Positions 16,114 through 25,671 of a stretch of 64,000 nt of DNA are shown here, in pieces. Made by a program: the position numbers and the translations under genes. The stretch is from an uncultured Eubacteriales bacterium (GTDB lineage: Bacteria; Bacillota; Clostridia; Christensenellales; Aristaeellaceae), in contig CADANQ010000002.1 in the NCBI GenBank assembly GCA_902789365.1, positions 43,769-107,768 on the forward strand. Reading direction: 5' to 3'. The number at the start of each line of letters is the position of its first letter. The stretch's first letter is position 1. The notes beneath the pieces are model-generated. The model had not been told where the DNA came from and ran no database searches. It saw nothing but the letters and a program-made list of their open reading frames with translations.

Positions 16114-18699
16114 TCAGGGAGTCAGTTGGTTGCCGCCGGGCAGGACCAGGTCCTCCTCGCCCTTGTTCATCTCATCCAGATACCAGCCGATAAAGTCGCG
16201 CGCGGCCTGGGTGGCGTGAGCGCCGGCATAACCGTTGGGGATAAAGGAGACCACGGCGATCTTCGGGTCGTCCTGAGGCGCCAGGCAGATGAACCAGGCG
16301 TTGTTCTCCACATCCAGCTTGATGCCGCCGATGGTCACCTGGCTCGTTCCCGTTTTTCCCATGATCCATTCCGACGCCCTGTATTTCCAGTTCCTGAAAT
16401 ATCTGACGGCGGTACCGCCGTCGTCGACCACGCCTTCCATCCCGTCGTGGATATACGGAAGATACGGCAGCGCGTCCTCAAGGTAATTGAACAGGCTGGG
16501 TTCCTTGGCGGAAAGGATCTCGCCGTCGGGGGAAATGATGGAATCGATGATATTCACGTTCCATACGTTGCCCTTCGCCAGGGCGCCAAGGTAGCGCACC
16601 ACCGCCACCGGGGTCAGAAGCGTGATGGACTGGCCGATGCCCACCTGGATCTCCTGGCTTCCGCCCCATTTGATGGTATTCAGGTAGATCCACAAATCGG
16701 ACATCAGGGCCCTCTGCATGACCATGGTCCTGCTCATGTTCAGTTCGCTCATCAGTATGGGCCGCGCGTTTGTGACCCAGTAGTCGGAACCGGTCTCGAT
16801 GGCCATGTCCATCAGCTGCTTGATGGCCCGGTCCAGCCGCGCCGTGTCATACTGGATGCCGTAGCTTGCGCCGTAGTTGATCAGGTGGGTCTTGATGGAG
16901 TTGGCCACGATGATGGGGGTGTCGGTCACCTGCTCCGACAGGCTGACGGTGGTATCGTACAGGTTCTGCTGGTTTCCCACGATGCTCCTGAGCTCGCCCG
17001 GAAGCTCGATGCCCGTCTTGCTGGTCAGGCCCATTTTCGCCGCGTATTTGTACAAAAGCTGGTCCGACGCGTGCTCGCCGTTCTGCCCGTAAAGGAAGCT
17101 GGCCAGCGTATAGAAGAAGAAGTTGCAGCTGTTGGAAAGACCTTCGACGATGGTCTGGTCCCTGTGGTTCTGCGGATAATTGGTCCAGCAGGTAGGGGCT
17201 TCGTTTTCGTTTGTAGTATACACCTTGAACTTGCCGCCGTCACTGATGCGTGTGTCCACGGTGAAGCCCGTCACGGCGCTGTTGGTCAGCGCGGCGAGGC
17301 CCGTGCACATTTTAAAGATGGATCCGGGCTCGGCGCGGGTCTGGGTGGCATAGTTCATCAGCAGGTTTCTTTCGTCCATGACGATCTCCCGGGCGGAGGC
17401 GCCGCCCGCGACCATCGCGTTCAGGTCGTAGGTGGGGTACTGGGCCGAGGCCAGCAGATTGCCCGTTTCCACGTCCATGACCAGCAGAACGCCGGTGTCC
17501 GCAAGCTGGATCGGGTACCGCACCCAGTCGCGGTTCGCCATCTTTGCGCTGTTTGTCTCAAGCCAGGAACCGGACTGCACCGTGTCCTCCTGCAGCGTCC
17601 TCACCGCGTTCACGTTGGCGGCGATGGCCGTTTCCGCCACCCGCTGCATATTGACGTCCAGGGTCAGCTTGACGGTATTCCCGTCCTGCGGGGCGGTATA
17701 GCTGAGATACCGGGTGATCTTTCCGTTGGAGTCCCTTTCCACCACCCAGCTGCCCTGCCGTTCGGTGATGCAGGCGGTCAGCCAGGATTCCATGGACCAT
17801 TCCACGCCGTCCAGGCCGATCTTGTCGTTGAGGGCATACCCCTGGCCCTGAAGCTCCGCATAATAGCGGGTCGCGTTCTGGATGGCCCCTGTATAGCCGA
17901 TGACCGTGCAGGCCAGGTTGCCCTGGGGATAAACGCGTTTTTCACCCACCGAAACGCTCATGCCCCTGAGGGCCAGGCTGTTTGCCTCGATGATGGTTAC
18001 GGCGTCATACGGAATATCCTTCGCGATGGTGACCGGAACCGAGTTGAACAGGTTCATCTGCATCTCATTGTAGACCGCCAGAACCCTGAGACTGTCCTCC
18101 TCCGAAACCACCGCGACCGCGTGAAGGCTCCCGTCCGCCGAATCGGCCAGGCGGTAGCGCTGGCACAGGCGCACATAGCAATCCTCCGGATCGGCATAAG
18201 CCGCGCTGGTCAGGTAATGGTTGGACCGCCACTGCCTCTCGCGGGTGACCAGGACGCTTTCGGATACGCCGCTGCCGAAATCCAGCTCCCACAGGCCCGT
18301 TTCCGGGTTGTGGACCAGCGGGCAGGAGACCGACAGCTGACACCCGAACTGGTCCAGGATTTTCAGAACCTCCAGGATCGCCAGGGTAAACTCCGCGTAG
18401 TCCGCGCTGGAGTTTTCGTCGCCGACCCTCTGGAACTGAAGGTCGTAGGAAATCTCCGATTTGGCGAGAATCACCGAGTTGGTATCCACAATCATCCCGC
18501 GCATGCCCTTGACCGGAATGGTCTTTGTGCCCGAGGCGTTGGCGCTTTCGGCGTAATCCTCCCCCTTGATGATCTGCAGATTATACGCTCCGTAAGCCAT
18601 ATAACCGAAGCAAAGCAGAACCGCCAGGCCGAAGGCAGCGAAGCGTCTCGCTGACCTTTTTTCCGGTGAAACGATTTTTTTCTTTCCGCGCCTTTTCAA
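16114..18699 (-). CDS. mrdA: Penicillin-binding protein 2 (class B transpeptidase)
   Basis: 861 residues, longer than the roughly 630-720 of many PBP2 proteins. Order: short cytoplasmic tail, one membrane anchor (about 24-44), dimerisation/pedestal domain, and transpeptidase domain with catalytic Ser460 in SIFK, SCN in the second motif, and KTG at about 782-784. It cross-links peptidoglycan outside the membrane during cylindrical growth, partnered with RodA. The extra length lies mainly in the pedestal and in the segment between the SIFK and KTG motifs. It overlaps mreD by four bases and precedes minD by 10. Confidence 0.92.
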   Translation of the reverse strand: MKRRGKKKIVSPEKRSARRFAAFGLAVLLCFGYMAYGAYNLQIIKGEDYAESANASGTKTIPVKGMRGMIVDTNSVILAKSEISYDLQFQRVGDENSSADYAEFTLAILEVLKILDQFGCQLSVSCPLVHNPETGLWELDFGSGVSESVLVTRERQWRSNHYLTSAAYADPEDCYVRLCQRYRLADSADGSLHAVAVVSEEDSLRVLAVYNEMQMNLFNSVPVTIAKDIPYDAVTIIEANSLALRGMSVSVGEKRVYPQGNLACTVIGYTGAIQNATRYYAELQGQGYALNDKIGLDGVEWSMESWLTACITERQGSWVVERDSNGKITRYLSYTAPQDGNTVKLTLDVNMQRVAETAIAANVNAVRTLQEDTVQSGSWLETNSAKMANRDWVRYPIQLADTGVLLVMDVETGNLLASAQYPTYDLNAMVAGGASAREIVMDERNLLMNYATQTRAEPGSIFKMCTGLAALTNSAVTGFTVDTRISDGGKFKVYTTNENEAPTCWTNYPQNHRDQTIVEGLSNSCNFFFYTLASFLYGQNGEHASDQLLYKYAAKMGLTSKTGIELPGELRSIVGNQQNLYDTTVSLSEQVTDTPIIVANSIKTHLINYGASYGIQYDTARLDRAIKQLMDMAIETGSDYWVTNARPILMSELNMSRTMVMQRALMSDLWIYLNTIKWGGSQEIQVGIGQSITLLTPVAVVRYLGALAKGNVWNVNIIDSIISPDGEILSAKEPSLFNYLEDALPYLPYIHDGMEGVVDDGGTAVRYFRNWKYRASEWIMGKTGTSQVTIGGIKLDVENNAWFICLAPQDDPKIAVVSFIPNGYAGAHATQAARDFIGWYLDEMNKGEEDLVLPGGNQLTP

Positions 18700-19283
18700 G
18701 CCGGGCCTCCTTCCTGCACTTCGTTCGTCCGTTTTTTATACATCCCCAGCATAAACCTGACCGGCAGCGCCAGAATCAGTGAAAGCGCCGCTGTATACAG
18801 GGTCTGCAGAAGTGCTCTGAATATGTGCGAAAAAGTAATGGGGCTGCCGATCAGATATACGTATCCCAGGTTGATGATCTGCATTGACAGGCACATGCAG
18901 AACGCGCTCAGGGGGATCCTCAGAAAGGCGGGAAGATCCTCCTGCCGTTTGTTCGGATGCAGCATCTCCCTCTGCTCCCTCTGGCGGTCGGTCATATCGC
19001 AGAAAAGCTGGGCCCAGAGCATTGTCAGAAGGGGATAGCAGATGATGTAGAGCGAATCCACCATGGAAAGCATGCTCTCCATCAGGATGCCGATCACGCA
19101 GGAGGCGATGAACACGCTCTTTTTCCCGCACGAAACCATGATGACCGCAAGATAGGCGAACAGAACGGATCCGCTGACGCCTCCGATGGTCAGGTGCTGC
19201 ATGACCGTCGCCTGGATCAGGTAGATCAGGAATGCCCCGGGAATCACCGCCAGGAGCTTTTTGAAGGGATGGATGACTTTCAT
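18696..19283 (-). CDS. mreD: Rod shape-determining protein MreD
   Basis: 195 residues, very hydrophobic, with about five membrane segments and a typical MreD C-terminus (TLYTAALSLILALPVRFML). Sequence conservation in this family is low, so the call leans on its position between mreC and PBP2 with four-base overlaps on both sides. It is a membrane scaffold component of the elongasome. Confidence 0.88.
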   Translation of the reverse strand: MKVIHPFKKLLAVIPGAFLIYLIQATVMQHLTIGGVSGSVLFAYLAVIMVSCGKKSVFIASCVIGILMESMLSMVDSLYIICYPLLTMLWAQLFCDMTDRQREQREMLHPNKRQEDLPAFLRIPLSAFCMCLSMQIINLGYVYLIGSPITFSHIFRALLQTLYTAALSLILALPVRFMLGMYKKRTNEVQEGGPA

Positions 19284-20875
19284 CGGGTTTCGTCTTCCTC
19301 TACGGTCAGGCTTCCGGGATCAAACGTGGGAGCGGGCGTCGGCGCGGGCGTCGGTTCCGGCGTGGGCGACGGGGTCGGGGTGCCGGCGATGCTCTCGGGG
19401 GGATTGTAGACCACGGTCTCGGGCAGCGGGGTCGCGTCGGGCCCGGGCGTGGGCGCCGGAGTCGGTTCGGGAGAATCGGATGGCCCGGGCGTGGGCTCCG
19501 GCGTATCCCCGGTCATGTCAACGGGCAGATCCTCTTCATTGACCGGCGGGAACACGGGAGTGGGCCGCGGGGTTTCCAGGGGAATCGGCGTCATATCGCC
19601 GTAGCCGGAACGCTGCTGGACCGGTTGGGTATACGGAGGCCGGTAGCGATAGACCACCACGTACTCCAGGTGCTGAAAATCGACGATGGGCTCCACCACC
19701 ACATAGCTTTTGTTGTCGTCCATGCCGCGGGTGCTTTCGCGCACATGCCCGATGGGAATCCCCACGGGGAATTCAACGCCGACGCCGCTGGTCACCACCA
19801 GGTCGCCGGGGCGGGGCAGGCTGTCGTCAGGCAGGTAATACATGCGGCAGTTGGCGGTGCCGTCCACCGAAAGCGTCCCCTTGAGGCTTCCCTGGTCGCG
19901 GGTATTCTGCACCATGGCCGCCACGGTCGCGTTGCTGTCGATGACGCACAGGACGTTGCAGGTGGTCGCCTTTACATCGTAGGTATAGCCCACAAGGCCT
20001 CCGGAAAAAACCACGGCCATGTTCTCGGAAACGCCCTGGCTGCTTCCCACGTCGATGGTCAGCACCGAAAAATAGTTCCCGGTATCATGCCCGATCACCG
20101 ACGCGGAAATCGGGTTCATGTCCGTGTTGCGCTTCATTTCGTCCATCAGGTCGTAAAGCTGGTCCAGCTGGTGCTTGTATTCCTCGGCCATGGCCGCCTC
20201 GCTGGCCAGGTCGTCCATTTTTTTGAGCATTTCGCCGTATTCGTATTCCAGCTCGCCTCGCACCTTCAGCATGCGCACATAATCCGATATCGTGTCCACA
20301 AAGTCGGAAAACAGCCTCTGCACAGGCGCGACGATCCGGCTTACAAAAGACTTGGGCTTGTCCAGCGCCGGTTCGCTGATGAAGCTCGAAAGGGTCATGG
20401 CGGCGACCACAAGGAACAGAACGACGCACAAAGCCCACACCAGGCCCTTCCTCAGGCCGGTGTGCTTTTCGTCGTCCCCGTAAAAGGACGCGCCGGAGGT
20501 AATCCTCTTGCGGCCCTTCCGGGCGTCGTCGGGCGCTTTCTTCCCGCCGGTTTTTTTCTTCTTGCCTTCGTCCGCGCCGCCTTCGCCTTTTCCGGCGGGT
20601 TTTTCCGCCGGTTTCCGGCCGTCCCCTTCGGGGGGTTCCTCGTCGTCGTCCGGCATAAATTTGCGCCGGCTGCGGGGCTGTTCGGGCTTTTCCTCATCCT
20701 CCTCGTCGTCGTCCCAGGCGGACCGCCTTTTCCATTCGTCGGCGGGGTCTTCCCCAATCGGGGCCGCGTCGTTCTTCGGGAGGTCTTCGGTTTTTTTGTT
20801 TTCCTCTTCCCCTTCCCCGGCGTCCTTTTTTTCAGGGCGTCTGTAAAGGGATTCGTCAAATTCTTCCCGTGCCAT
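19280..20875 (-). CDS. mreC: Rod shape-determining protein MreC with long cytoplasmic and C-terminal tails
   Basis: 531 residues, about twice the usual MreC length. Residues 1-143 are a highly charged, low-complexity cytoplasmic region rich in Asp, Glu, Lys and Pro. A membrane helix (about 145-162) and a coiled coil follow, then the MreC beta-domain (SASVIGHDTGNYFSVLTID, IPIGHVRE). The last 100 residues are a Pro/Thr/Glu/Ala tail with repeated PTPxP units, extracellular by topology. MreC links the MreB filament to the PBP2/RodA synthase. The core is normal; the two tails are unusual and may bind partners or cross the wall. It begins three bases after mreB. Confidence 0.92.
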   Translation of the reverse strand: MAREEFDESLYRRPEKKDAGEGEEENKKTEDLPKNDAAPIGEDPADEWKRRSAWDDDEEDEEKPEQPRSRRKFMPDDDEEPPEGDGRKPAEKPAGKGEGGADEGKKKKTGGKKAPDDARKGRKRITSGASFYGDDEKHTGLRKGLVWALCVVLFLVVAAMTLSSFISEPALDKPKSFVSRIVAPVQRLFSDFVDTISDYVRMLKVRGELEYEYGEMLKKMDDLASEAAMAEEYKHQLDQLYDLMDEMKRNTDMNPISASVIGHDTGNYFSVLTIDVGSSQGVSENMAVVFSGGLVGYTYDVKATTCNVLCVIDSNATVAAMVQNTRDQGSLKGTLSVDGTANCRMYYLPDDSLPRPGDLVVTSGVGVEFPVGIPIGHVRESTRGMDDNKSYVVVEPIVDFQHLEYVVVYRYRPPYTQPVQQRSGYGDMTPIPLETPRPTPVFPPVNEEDLPVDMTGDTPEPTPGPSDSPEPTPAPTPGPDATPLPETVVYNPPESIAGTPTPSPTPEPTPAPTPAPTFDPGSLTVEEDETR

Positions 20876-20878
20876 GCC

Positions 20879-21922
20879 TCACTCTTCCTCGTCGTCTCTG
20901 AGAAAACTGGACCTGCCGATGCGGTGGAGCAATTCGATATTGTCCGTCAGCTCGCCGACGCCCCGGATGGTGCAGGATTCCGAATTCCGGGCCAGAAGCA
21001 CCGGGATGCCCAATTCGCTCGCGATATACTGATCCAGGCCGAACAGGTTGGCGCCGCCGCCGGTCAGGTGAATCCCGCTCTTCATGATGTCCCCGGCCAG
21101 CTCGGGGGGCGTTTTTTCCAGCACAAAACGGATGGCGTTGAGGATCGCCTGGATCGGGGGCTGCAGGGCCTCGTAAACCATGTCGGACCTGAGGACCACG
21201 TTCCTCGCCAGGCGCGTCACCATCTCGCGCCCGCGGACAGGGCATTCCCTCAGGTCCCTTGTGGGGATGGCGCTGCCCAGGTTCAGCTTGATATCCTCGC
21301 TGGTGCGGTCGCCGATGAGCACGCTGAACTCCTTTTTGACATACGACGCCACCGCTTCGTCCATTTTGATGCCGCCGATCCTGATTGCGCGGGAGATCAC
21401 CACGCCGCCCAGGGAAATGACCGCCACCTCGGTGGTCCCGCCCCCGATATCCACCACCATGGAGCCGACCGGGTCGAAAACCGGCAGCCCGCATCCCAGG
21501 GCGGCCGCAAAAGGCTTTTCGATCATCTGCAGGTGTCCCTGCCTGATCCCGCTGCCGAAGGCGGCCTGCCTGACGGCACGGCGCTCGATGGGCGTAATCC
21601 GGCACGGAACGGTAATGATGGCCCTCGGCTTTACCAGATGGGACACGCCGATGGCCTTTCGCACGAAATACTGCAGCATATACTGCGCCAGATCAAAATC
21701 CCTGATCATGCCGTCGCTCAGAGGACGCATGGCGGTCAGATCGCCGGCGGTGCGCCCCATCAGCGAAAGCGCGTCCTCGCCGATGGCCTTGACCTGATGC
21801 TTGCCGCCCCTTTCCAGGACCAGAATGGAAGGCTCGTCTATCACGATGTCCTTCCCCCGAACATAGATCAGTGTGTTGCTGGTGCCCAGGTCGATCCCGA
21901 TATCAGGGGCAATGATGGCCAT
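20879..21922 (-). CDS. mreB: Rod shape-determining actin homologue MreB
   Basis: 347 residues, normal for MreB/Mbl. Actin-fold nucleotide motifs: DIGIDLGTSNTLIY (phosphate 1), DIGGGTTEVAVISLGG (phosphate 2), and LTGGGANLFGLD (adenosine motif). It polymerises under the membrane and directs RodA-PBP2 wall synthesis. GCGAGG precedes the ATG. It is the first shape gene after maf in the operon. From sequence alone I cannot separate MreB from the paralogue Mbl; adjacency to mreCD favours MreB. Confidence 0.96.
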   Translation of the reverse strand: MAIIAPDIGIDLGTSNTLIYVRGKDIVIDEPSILVLERGGKHQVKAIGEDALSLMGRTAGDLTAMRPLSDGMIRDFDLAQYMLQYFVRKAIGVSHLVKPRAIITVPCRITPIERRAVRQAAFGSGIRQGHLQMIEKPFAAALGCGLPVFDPVGSMVVDIGGGTTEVAVISLGGVVISRAIRIGGIKMDEAVASYVKKEFSVLIGDRTSEDIKLNLGSAIPTRDLRECPVRGREMVTRLARNVVLRSDMVYEALQPPIQAILNAIRFVLEKTPPELAGDIMKSGIHLTGGGANLFGLDQYIASELGIPVLLARNSESCTIRGVGELTDNIELLHRIGRSSFLRDDEEE

Positions 21923-22020
21923 AATCTATACCTCGCAATCAAAAGCGCGTAATCATTCAGTCGGTGCTTTCCCTTTGCGGATCCCGATCGAAAAAACGGG
22001 GTTCGCAAAAAGACGGCCTC

Positions 22021-22593
22021 TCACGGCGCAAGGGCGGAGAAACCGGGGACGGAGCGCAGAAGCCGCCTCACCAGGGTCGTCGGCAGGCCGATGATGTTCG
22101 TAACGCTGCCCTCCACCCTTTCGACATACACGCCGGCGCGCCCCTGCAGGGCATACGCGCCCGCCTTGTCCATCGGCTCACCGGTGGCGATGTAATTCCG
22201 GATCTCCTCGTCCGTAAGGTCGTCAAAAACCACCCGGGAGACCTCGAAGCCGGTTTTCACCCCGAACGGGGAAAACACGGCCACGCCCGTCACCACCCGA
22301 TGGGCCGCGCCGGACAGGGCCCTGAGCATCCCGAAGGCCTCCTCCCGGCTGCGGGGTTTCCCGAGGATCCGCCCGTCGTCCAGGCACACCACCGTATCGG
22401 CGGCCAGAACGACGTCCCCGGGATGAAGGCGGCTTACCGCCTCCCCTTTTTTCACGGCATTGCCCACGGCCGCTTCCTCGGGCGTCCCGGAAGCGTCCTC
22501 CGCGGCGTCGGATACGGCCGTTTCAAAGGGGATGCCCATATATTCAAGCAGTTCCCTGCGTCTTGGCGACGCGGAAGCCAGGTAAAGTTTCAA
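22021..22593 (-). CDS. maf: Maf-type nucleoside triphosphate pyrophosphatase
   Basis: 190 residues from a TTG at 22593, chosen because AAGAAGGA lies nine bases before it and the protein then begins LKLYLASASPRRRELL, the Maf N-terminus; a GTG 42 bases upstream lies at the predicted transcription start. Other family motifs: VVLAADTVVCLDDGRILGKP and DKAGAYALQGRAGVYVERVEGSVTN (split here by position 140-165). Maf proteins hydrolyse non-canonical or modified NTPs such as dTTP/UTP analogues and are linked to division arrest. It is the first gene of the shape operon, 98 bases before mreB. Confidence 0.93.
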   Translation of the reverse strand: MKLYLASASPRRRELLEYMGIPFETAVSDAAEDASGTPEEAAVGNAVKKGEAVSRLHPGDVVLAADTVVCLDDGRILGKPRSREEAFGMLRALSGAAHRVVTGVAVFSPFGVKTGFEVSRVVFDDLTDEEIRNYIATGEPMDKAGAYALQGRAGVYVERVEGSVTNIIGLPTTLVRRLLRSVPGFSALAP

Positions 22594-22618
22594 ATCCGCA
22601 TATCCTTCTTTCCGTTTG

Positions 22619-22636
22619 TGTGTGCCGGGGCACACA
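22619..22636. promoter_or_regulatory. Perfect palindrome at the maf transcription start
   Basis: TGTGTGCC (22619-22626) and GGCACACA (22629-22636) form a perfect 8-bp inverted repeat around two bases, directly downstream of the maf -10 box. It may be an operator or a hairpin at the mRNA 5' end. Confidence 0.6.
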
Positions 22637-22640
22637 TTTG

Positions 22641-22649
22641 ATTATAGCA
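22641..22649 (-). promoter_or_regulatory. Extended -10 promoter of the maf-mre operon
   Basis: Minus strand TGCTATAAT (22649-22641): perfect TATAAT with TGn upstream. No good -35 is visible at 16-18 bases, as is common for extended -10 promoters. The start point would fall in or next to the palindrome. Confidence 0.75.
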
Positions 22650-22711
22650 TAGTTTCCTTCACTTCGTACACCCCTTTTCCCGGCAGAATCCGTTCCATTT
22701 TTGTAAAGTTC

Positions 22712-22750
22712 GCGCCGGGACGTTCCCCCGGAGGGGATTCGCCCCGGCGC
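22712..22750 (-). terminator. Nested hairpin after the ABC transporter gene, possible terminator
   Basis: An outer 8-bp stem (GCGCCGGG 22712-22719 with CCCGGCGC 22743-22750) encloses a CCCC/GGGG inner pairing. On the minus strand it is followed by GAACTTTACAAAAA, a poor T-tract, so termination is uncertain. Confidence 0.45.
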
Positions 22751-22801
22751 TAAGCCGGTCAAAACATACCGCTGTCTGTTTTATGCCGCACCCGTTTTCC
22801 G

Positions 22802-25447
22802 TCATTCGGTCCTGAGCGCCGCGACGGGGTCTTTTCTGCCGGCGGACCCGGAAGGAATCAGGCCGGAGATAAAGGTCAGCCCCATCGAAATCAGGATCAG
22901 GATCAGCGCGCTGTCCACGGGCAGCACGGCGGTGGCGGAAATGCCCGTCAGATTGTGCAGGACGATGTTTACAAGGATATTCAGAAGCAGCGTCGCGCCG
23001 ATGCCTATCAGGCCGCTGACCAGGCCGATGATCATGGTTTCGGCGTTGAACACCCGCCCCACGTCCCTTCTGGAGGCGCCGATGGCGCGGAGGATGCCGA
23101 TCTCGCGGGTACGCTCCATCACCGAGATATAGGTGATGACGCCGATCATGATGGACGAGACCACCAGGGAAATGGCCACGAAGGCGATCAGCACATAGCT
23201 GACGGCGTTGACGATGGTGGTTACGCTGGAAAGGAGTAGGCCGATATAGTCGGTGTAGGTGATGGCCCCTTCCTCCCCGGCCTGCCTGTTGTATTCCGCG
23301 ATCAGGTCCGCGATCCTTTCCTTGCTCTCAAAATCCCGCGGGTAAATGCTGATGGTCACGGGATCGTCGGGATCGATCACGCCCAGCGTTTTCAGGTTGT
23401 CCCCCAGGGAGGAAGCGGAAGTAAAGGAAAAATCCAGGCCGTACATGGACCCGTATTTTTTCGCCATGTCGATGATCTGCTCGTCCGTCATGTTCTGGAC
23501 AAAGGCCCGGTACTGCTCCGGGATCATGGACCGGTCCAGGACGATGTTCCCGCTTTCGGCGGCCTCGGTCCCCTCAAAGGGCAGACCGGTAAAAATATCG
23601 ACCTCGGGCGAAGCCAGCTGGGCCATTACCGCGGGGCTGGAATTCACAAGCTCGATGGCCTTTTGCTGGAGCGATCCGAGATATCCGATGCCACCGGAAG
23701 CGCCGCTCTGGGTCGTCACCGCGTCCTCCCGGGGCCTGAGGATACCCACGATGCGTATCTCGGGGGAAGACGTGTAGATTCCCGCCATATATGCCGCGTC
23801 GCCGCTCATATCGACCCAGACGCCGCTCTCGTTCCGCCGGTAACGGTAGCTGTCCGGCACCAGGCGGAAGGTAAGGGCCATCAGTTCCTCATAGCTGTAG
23901 CTGGTCTGCTCCACGGTTATCTCGTTTCCCGCCAAGGTCTCCCTGGTCAGGTACGCAATCTCGCTCTGATCCCTGAGCCCGAGGGCGTAAAGGGTGTAAT
24001 CGGAAATCATGCCCCTTTCGGTCACGATGATCACCGCCTCGTCCCATGAGGAAGGCATTCTTCCGGTAAGCACCTCATACTGCTGGTCCATCAGCTCCCT
24101 GTTGTCCAGCAGCTGCGTGAACACGTCCAGGTTCGCCAGCGAATAAGACATGGACGACAGGCCCATCAGATCCATGACGCTGTTGTCGCTCCCCATCAGT
24201 CCCGAAAGGGACAGCACCTGGCTGGGATTGACCCGGATCCAGCCCTGGTCGCCGGCGTCGCGCCAGATGCTCAGCTGATTTCCGTAGGAATAACGGATGT
24301 CGCTGGTCAGCTCCCCGATGCCGTTCCCGCCGCTGTCCAGAAACGCCTTGAAGGACTTCAGGTCGTTATGGGTCATGGTGGCGTTCATCGCGTTGAGCAT
24401 CCTGCTCATCACGTCCCCGCTGTATATCCGCCCTTCCTCCCGTTCGGCCTTCGCCGCTTCGGAGCGGCCCGCGCTCATGTTCAGCATCATGCCGGTCATG
24501 TCCATCTGGCTCGATTCGATTTCCAGCGGATATCCTGAAAGCGTGTCCTGCTGCACCCGGTCGATGTAGCGGCTGATCCCCGTGGAAATGGACAGGATCA
24601 GGGCGATGCCGATGATCCCGATGGATCCGGCAAAGCTGGTCAGGATCGTCCGGCCTTTTTTGGTCATCAGGTTCCTGAAGGACAGCCCCAGGGCGGTCCC
24701 GAAGCCCATGGACGGGCGCTTTTCCCCCGTCCGGATGTCGGCCTTCGCCTCCACGGAAAGCTCATCCGCTCCGCAGGGATCGCTGTCGCTGATCACCCTG
24801 CCGTCCTCAAGACGCACGATCCGCGTGGCGTAGGTGTCCGCCAGGTCCGGATTGTGGGTAACCATGATGACCAGCCTGTCCCGGGCCACCTCCTTAAGGA
24901 TCTCCATCACCTGGATGCCCGTGGCCGAATCAAGGGCCCCGGTGGGCTCGTCCGCCAGCAGGATCTCCGGGTCGTTCACCAGCGCTCTGGCGATGGCCAC
25001 CCGCTGCATCTGACCGCCGCTGAGCTGGTTGGGACGCTTGTTCGTCTGGTCGCCCAGGCCCACCCGGTCCAGGGCTTCCTTCGCGCGGGCCCGCCTTTCG
25101 GCTTTTCCGACGCCCGAAAGCGTCAGCGCCAGCTCCACGTTCCCGAGCACCGTCTGGTGCGGGATCAGATGATAGCTCTGGAAAACAAAGCCCACGCGGT
25201 GATTCCTGTAATTGTCCCAGTCCCGCTCGGAGTACTGCTTTGTGGAGCGTCCCTGAACGAGCATATCGCCCGAATCGTAATGATCGAGGCCTCCGATGAT
25301 ATTCAGCAGCGTCGTTTTCCCGCTGCCGCTCTGACCGAGCACCGCCACAAACTCATTTTTCCTGAAGGCGATGCTGATCCCCTGCAGCGCCCTGGCGCTG
25401 ACACCCGCGGCCTTATAGGTTTTTACGGCGTCCCTGATTTCAAGCAT
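22802..25447 (-). CDS. Fused ABC transporter ATPase-permease (MacB/FtsX type)
   Basis: 881 residues from ATG 25447, fixed by GGGGAGAGACGAT just before it; the longer frame runs into the divergent promoter region. Residues 1-230 are a LolD/MacB-like ATPase: Walker A GQSGSGKT (38-45), signature LSGGQMQR, Walker B ILLADEPTGALD. A linker leads to a membrane helix (about 270-290), a large extracytoplasmic domain of roughly 400 residues, and three C-terminal FtsX-type helices, the last pair containing GRVFNAETMIIGLVSG and SMGLTFISGLIPS. Such fused proteins act in peptide or lipoprotein export or in mechanotransmission. No accessory protein is adjacent and the substrate is unknown. Confidence 0.88.
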   Translation of the reverse strand: MLEIRDAVKTYKAAGVSARALQGISIAFRKNEFVAVLGQSGSGKTTLLNIIGGLDHYDSGDMLVQGRSTKQYSERDWDNYRNHRVGFVFQSYHLIPHQTVLGNVELALTLSGVGKAERRARAKEALDRVGLGDQTNKRPNQLSGGQMQRVAIARALVNDPEILLADEPTGALDSATGIQVMEILKEVARDRLVIMVTHNPDLADTYATRIVRLEDGRVISDSDPCGADELSVEAKADIRTGEKRPSMGFGTALGLSFRNLMTKKGRTILTSFAGSIGIIGIALILSISTGISRYIDRVQQDTLSGYPLEIESSQMDMTGMMLNMSAGRSEAAKAEREEGRIYSGDVMSRMLNAMNATMTHNDLKSFKAFLDSGGNGIGELTSDIRYSYGNQLSIWRDAGDQGWIRVNPSQVLSLSGLMGSDNSVMDLMGLSSMSYSLANLDVFTQLLDNRELMDQQYEVLTGRMPSSWDEAVIIVTERGMISDYTLYALGLRDQSEIAYLTRETLAGNEITVEQTSYSYEELMALTFRLVPDSYRYRRNESGVWVDMSGDAAYMAGIYTSSPEIRIVGILRPREDAVTTQSGASGGIGYLGSLQQKAIELVNSSPAVMAQLASPEVDIFTGLPFEGTEAAESGNIVLDRSMIPEQYRAFVQNMTDEQIIDMAKKYGSMYGLDFSFTSASSLGDNLKTLGVIDPDDPVTISIYPRDFESKERIADLIAEYNRQAGEEGAITYTDYIGLLLSSVTTIVNAVSYVLIAFVAISLVVSSIMIGVITYISVMERTREIGILRAIGASRRDVGRVFNAETMIIGLVSGLIGIGATLLLNILVNIVLHNLTGISATAVLPVDSALILILISMGLTFISGLIPSGSAGRKDPVAALRTE

Positions 25448-25597
25448 ATCGTCTCTCCCCTGTCTGCTCCGCGTAAAAAGGCCGGCGAATTCCGCTTTTT
25501 CGCGGGCCTCTTCCATATTACCATATTCCGGGCAAAAAATAAGTCCGCGCGCACAATAAAAACAAGGCAAAAGTATGTCAGGTTCCGAAACAGCCGA

Positions 25598-25626
25598 TTG
25601 ATGTTGTCCGCTTTTTTTGCTAAAAT
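25598..25626 (+). promoter_or_regulatory. Sigma-A-type promoter of the secreted-protein gene
   Basis: TTGATG (25598-25603), 17 bases, TAAAAT (25621-25626), ending 45 bases before the ATG at 25672. The 225-base space to the divergent ABC gene holds nothing else I can assign firmly. Confidence 0.78.
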
Positions 25627-25671
25627 AGTCAAAGAAAACGCATTCACCAAAAGAAAGGACCGGCAATTCCG

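Noticed and set aside
15529..18654. A 1041-codon plus-strand frame, and similar long frames at 19625-21952, 26947-28704 and 49706-51283
   Set aside because: All are antisense to clear genes (PBP2/minD, mreB/mreC, beta-glucuronidase, the MotA-like gene) and show the same base-composition effect.
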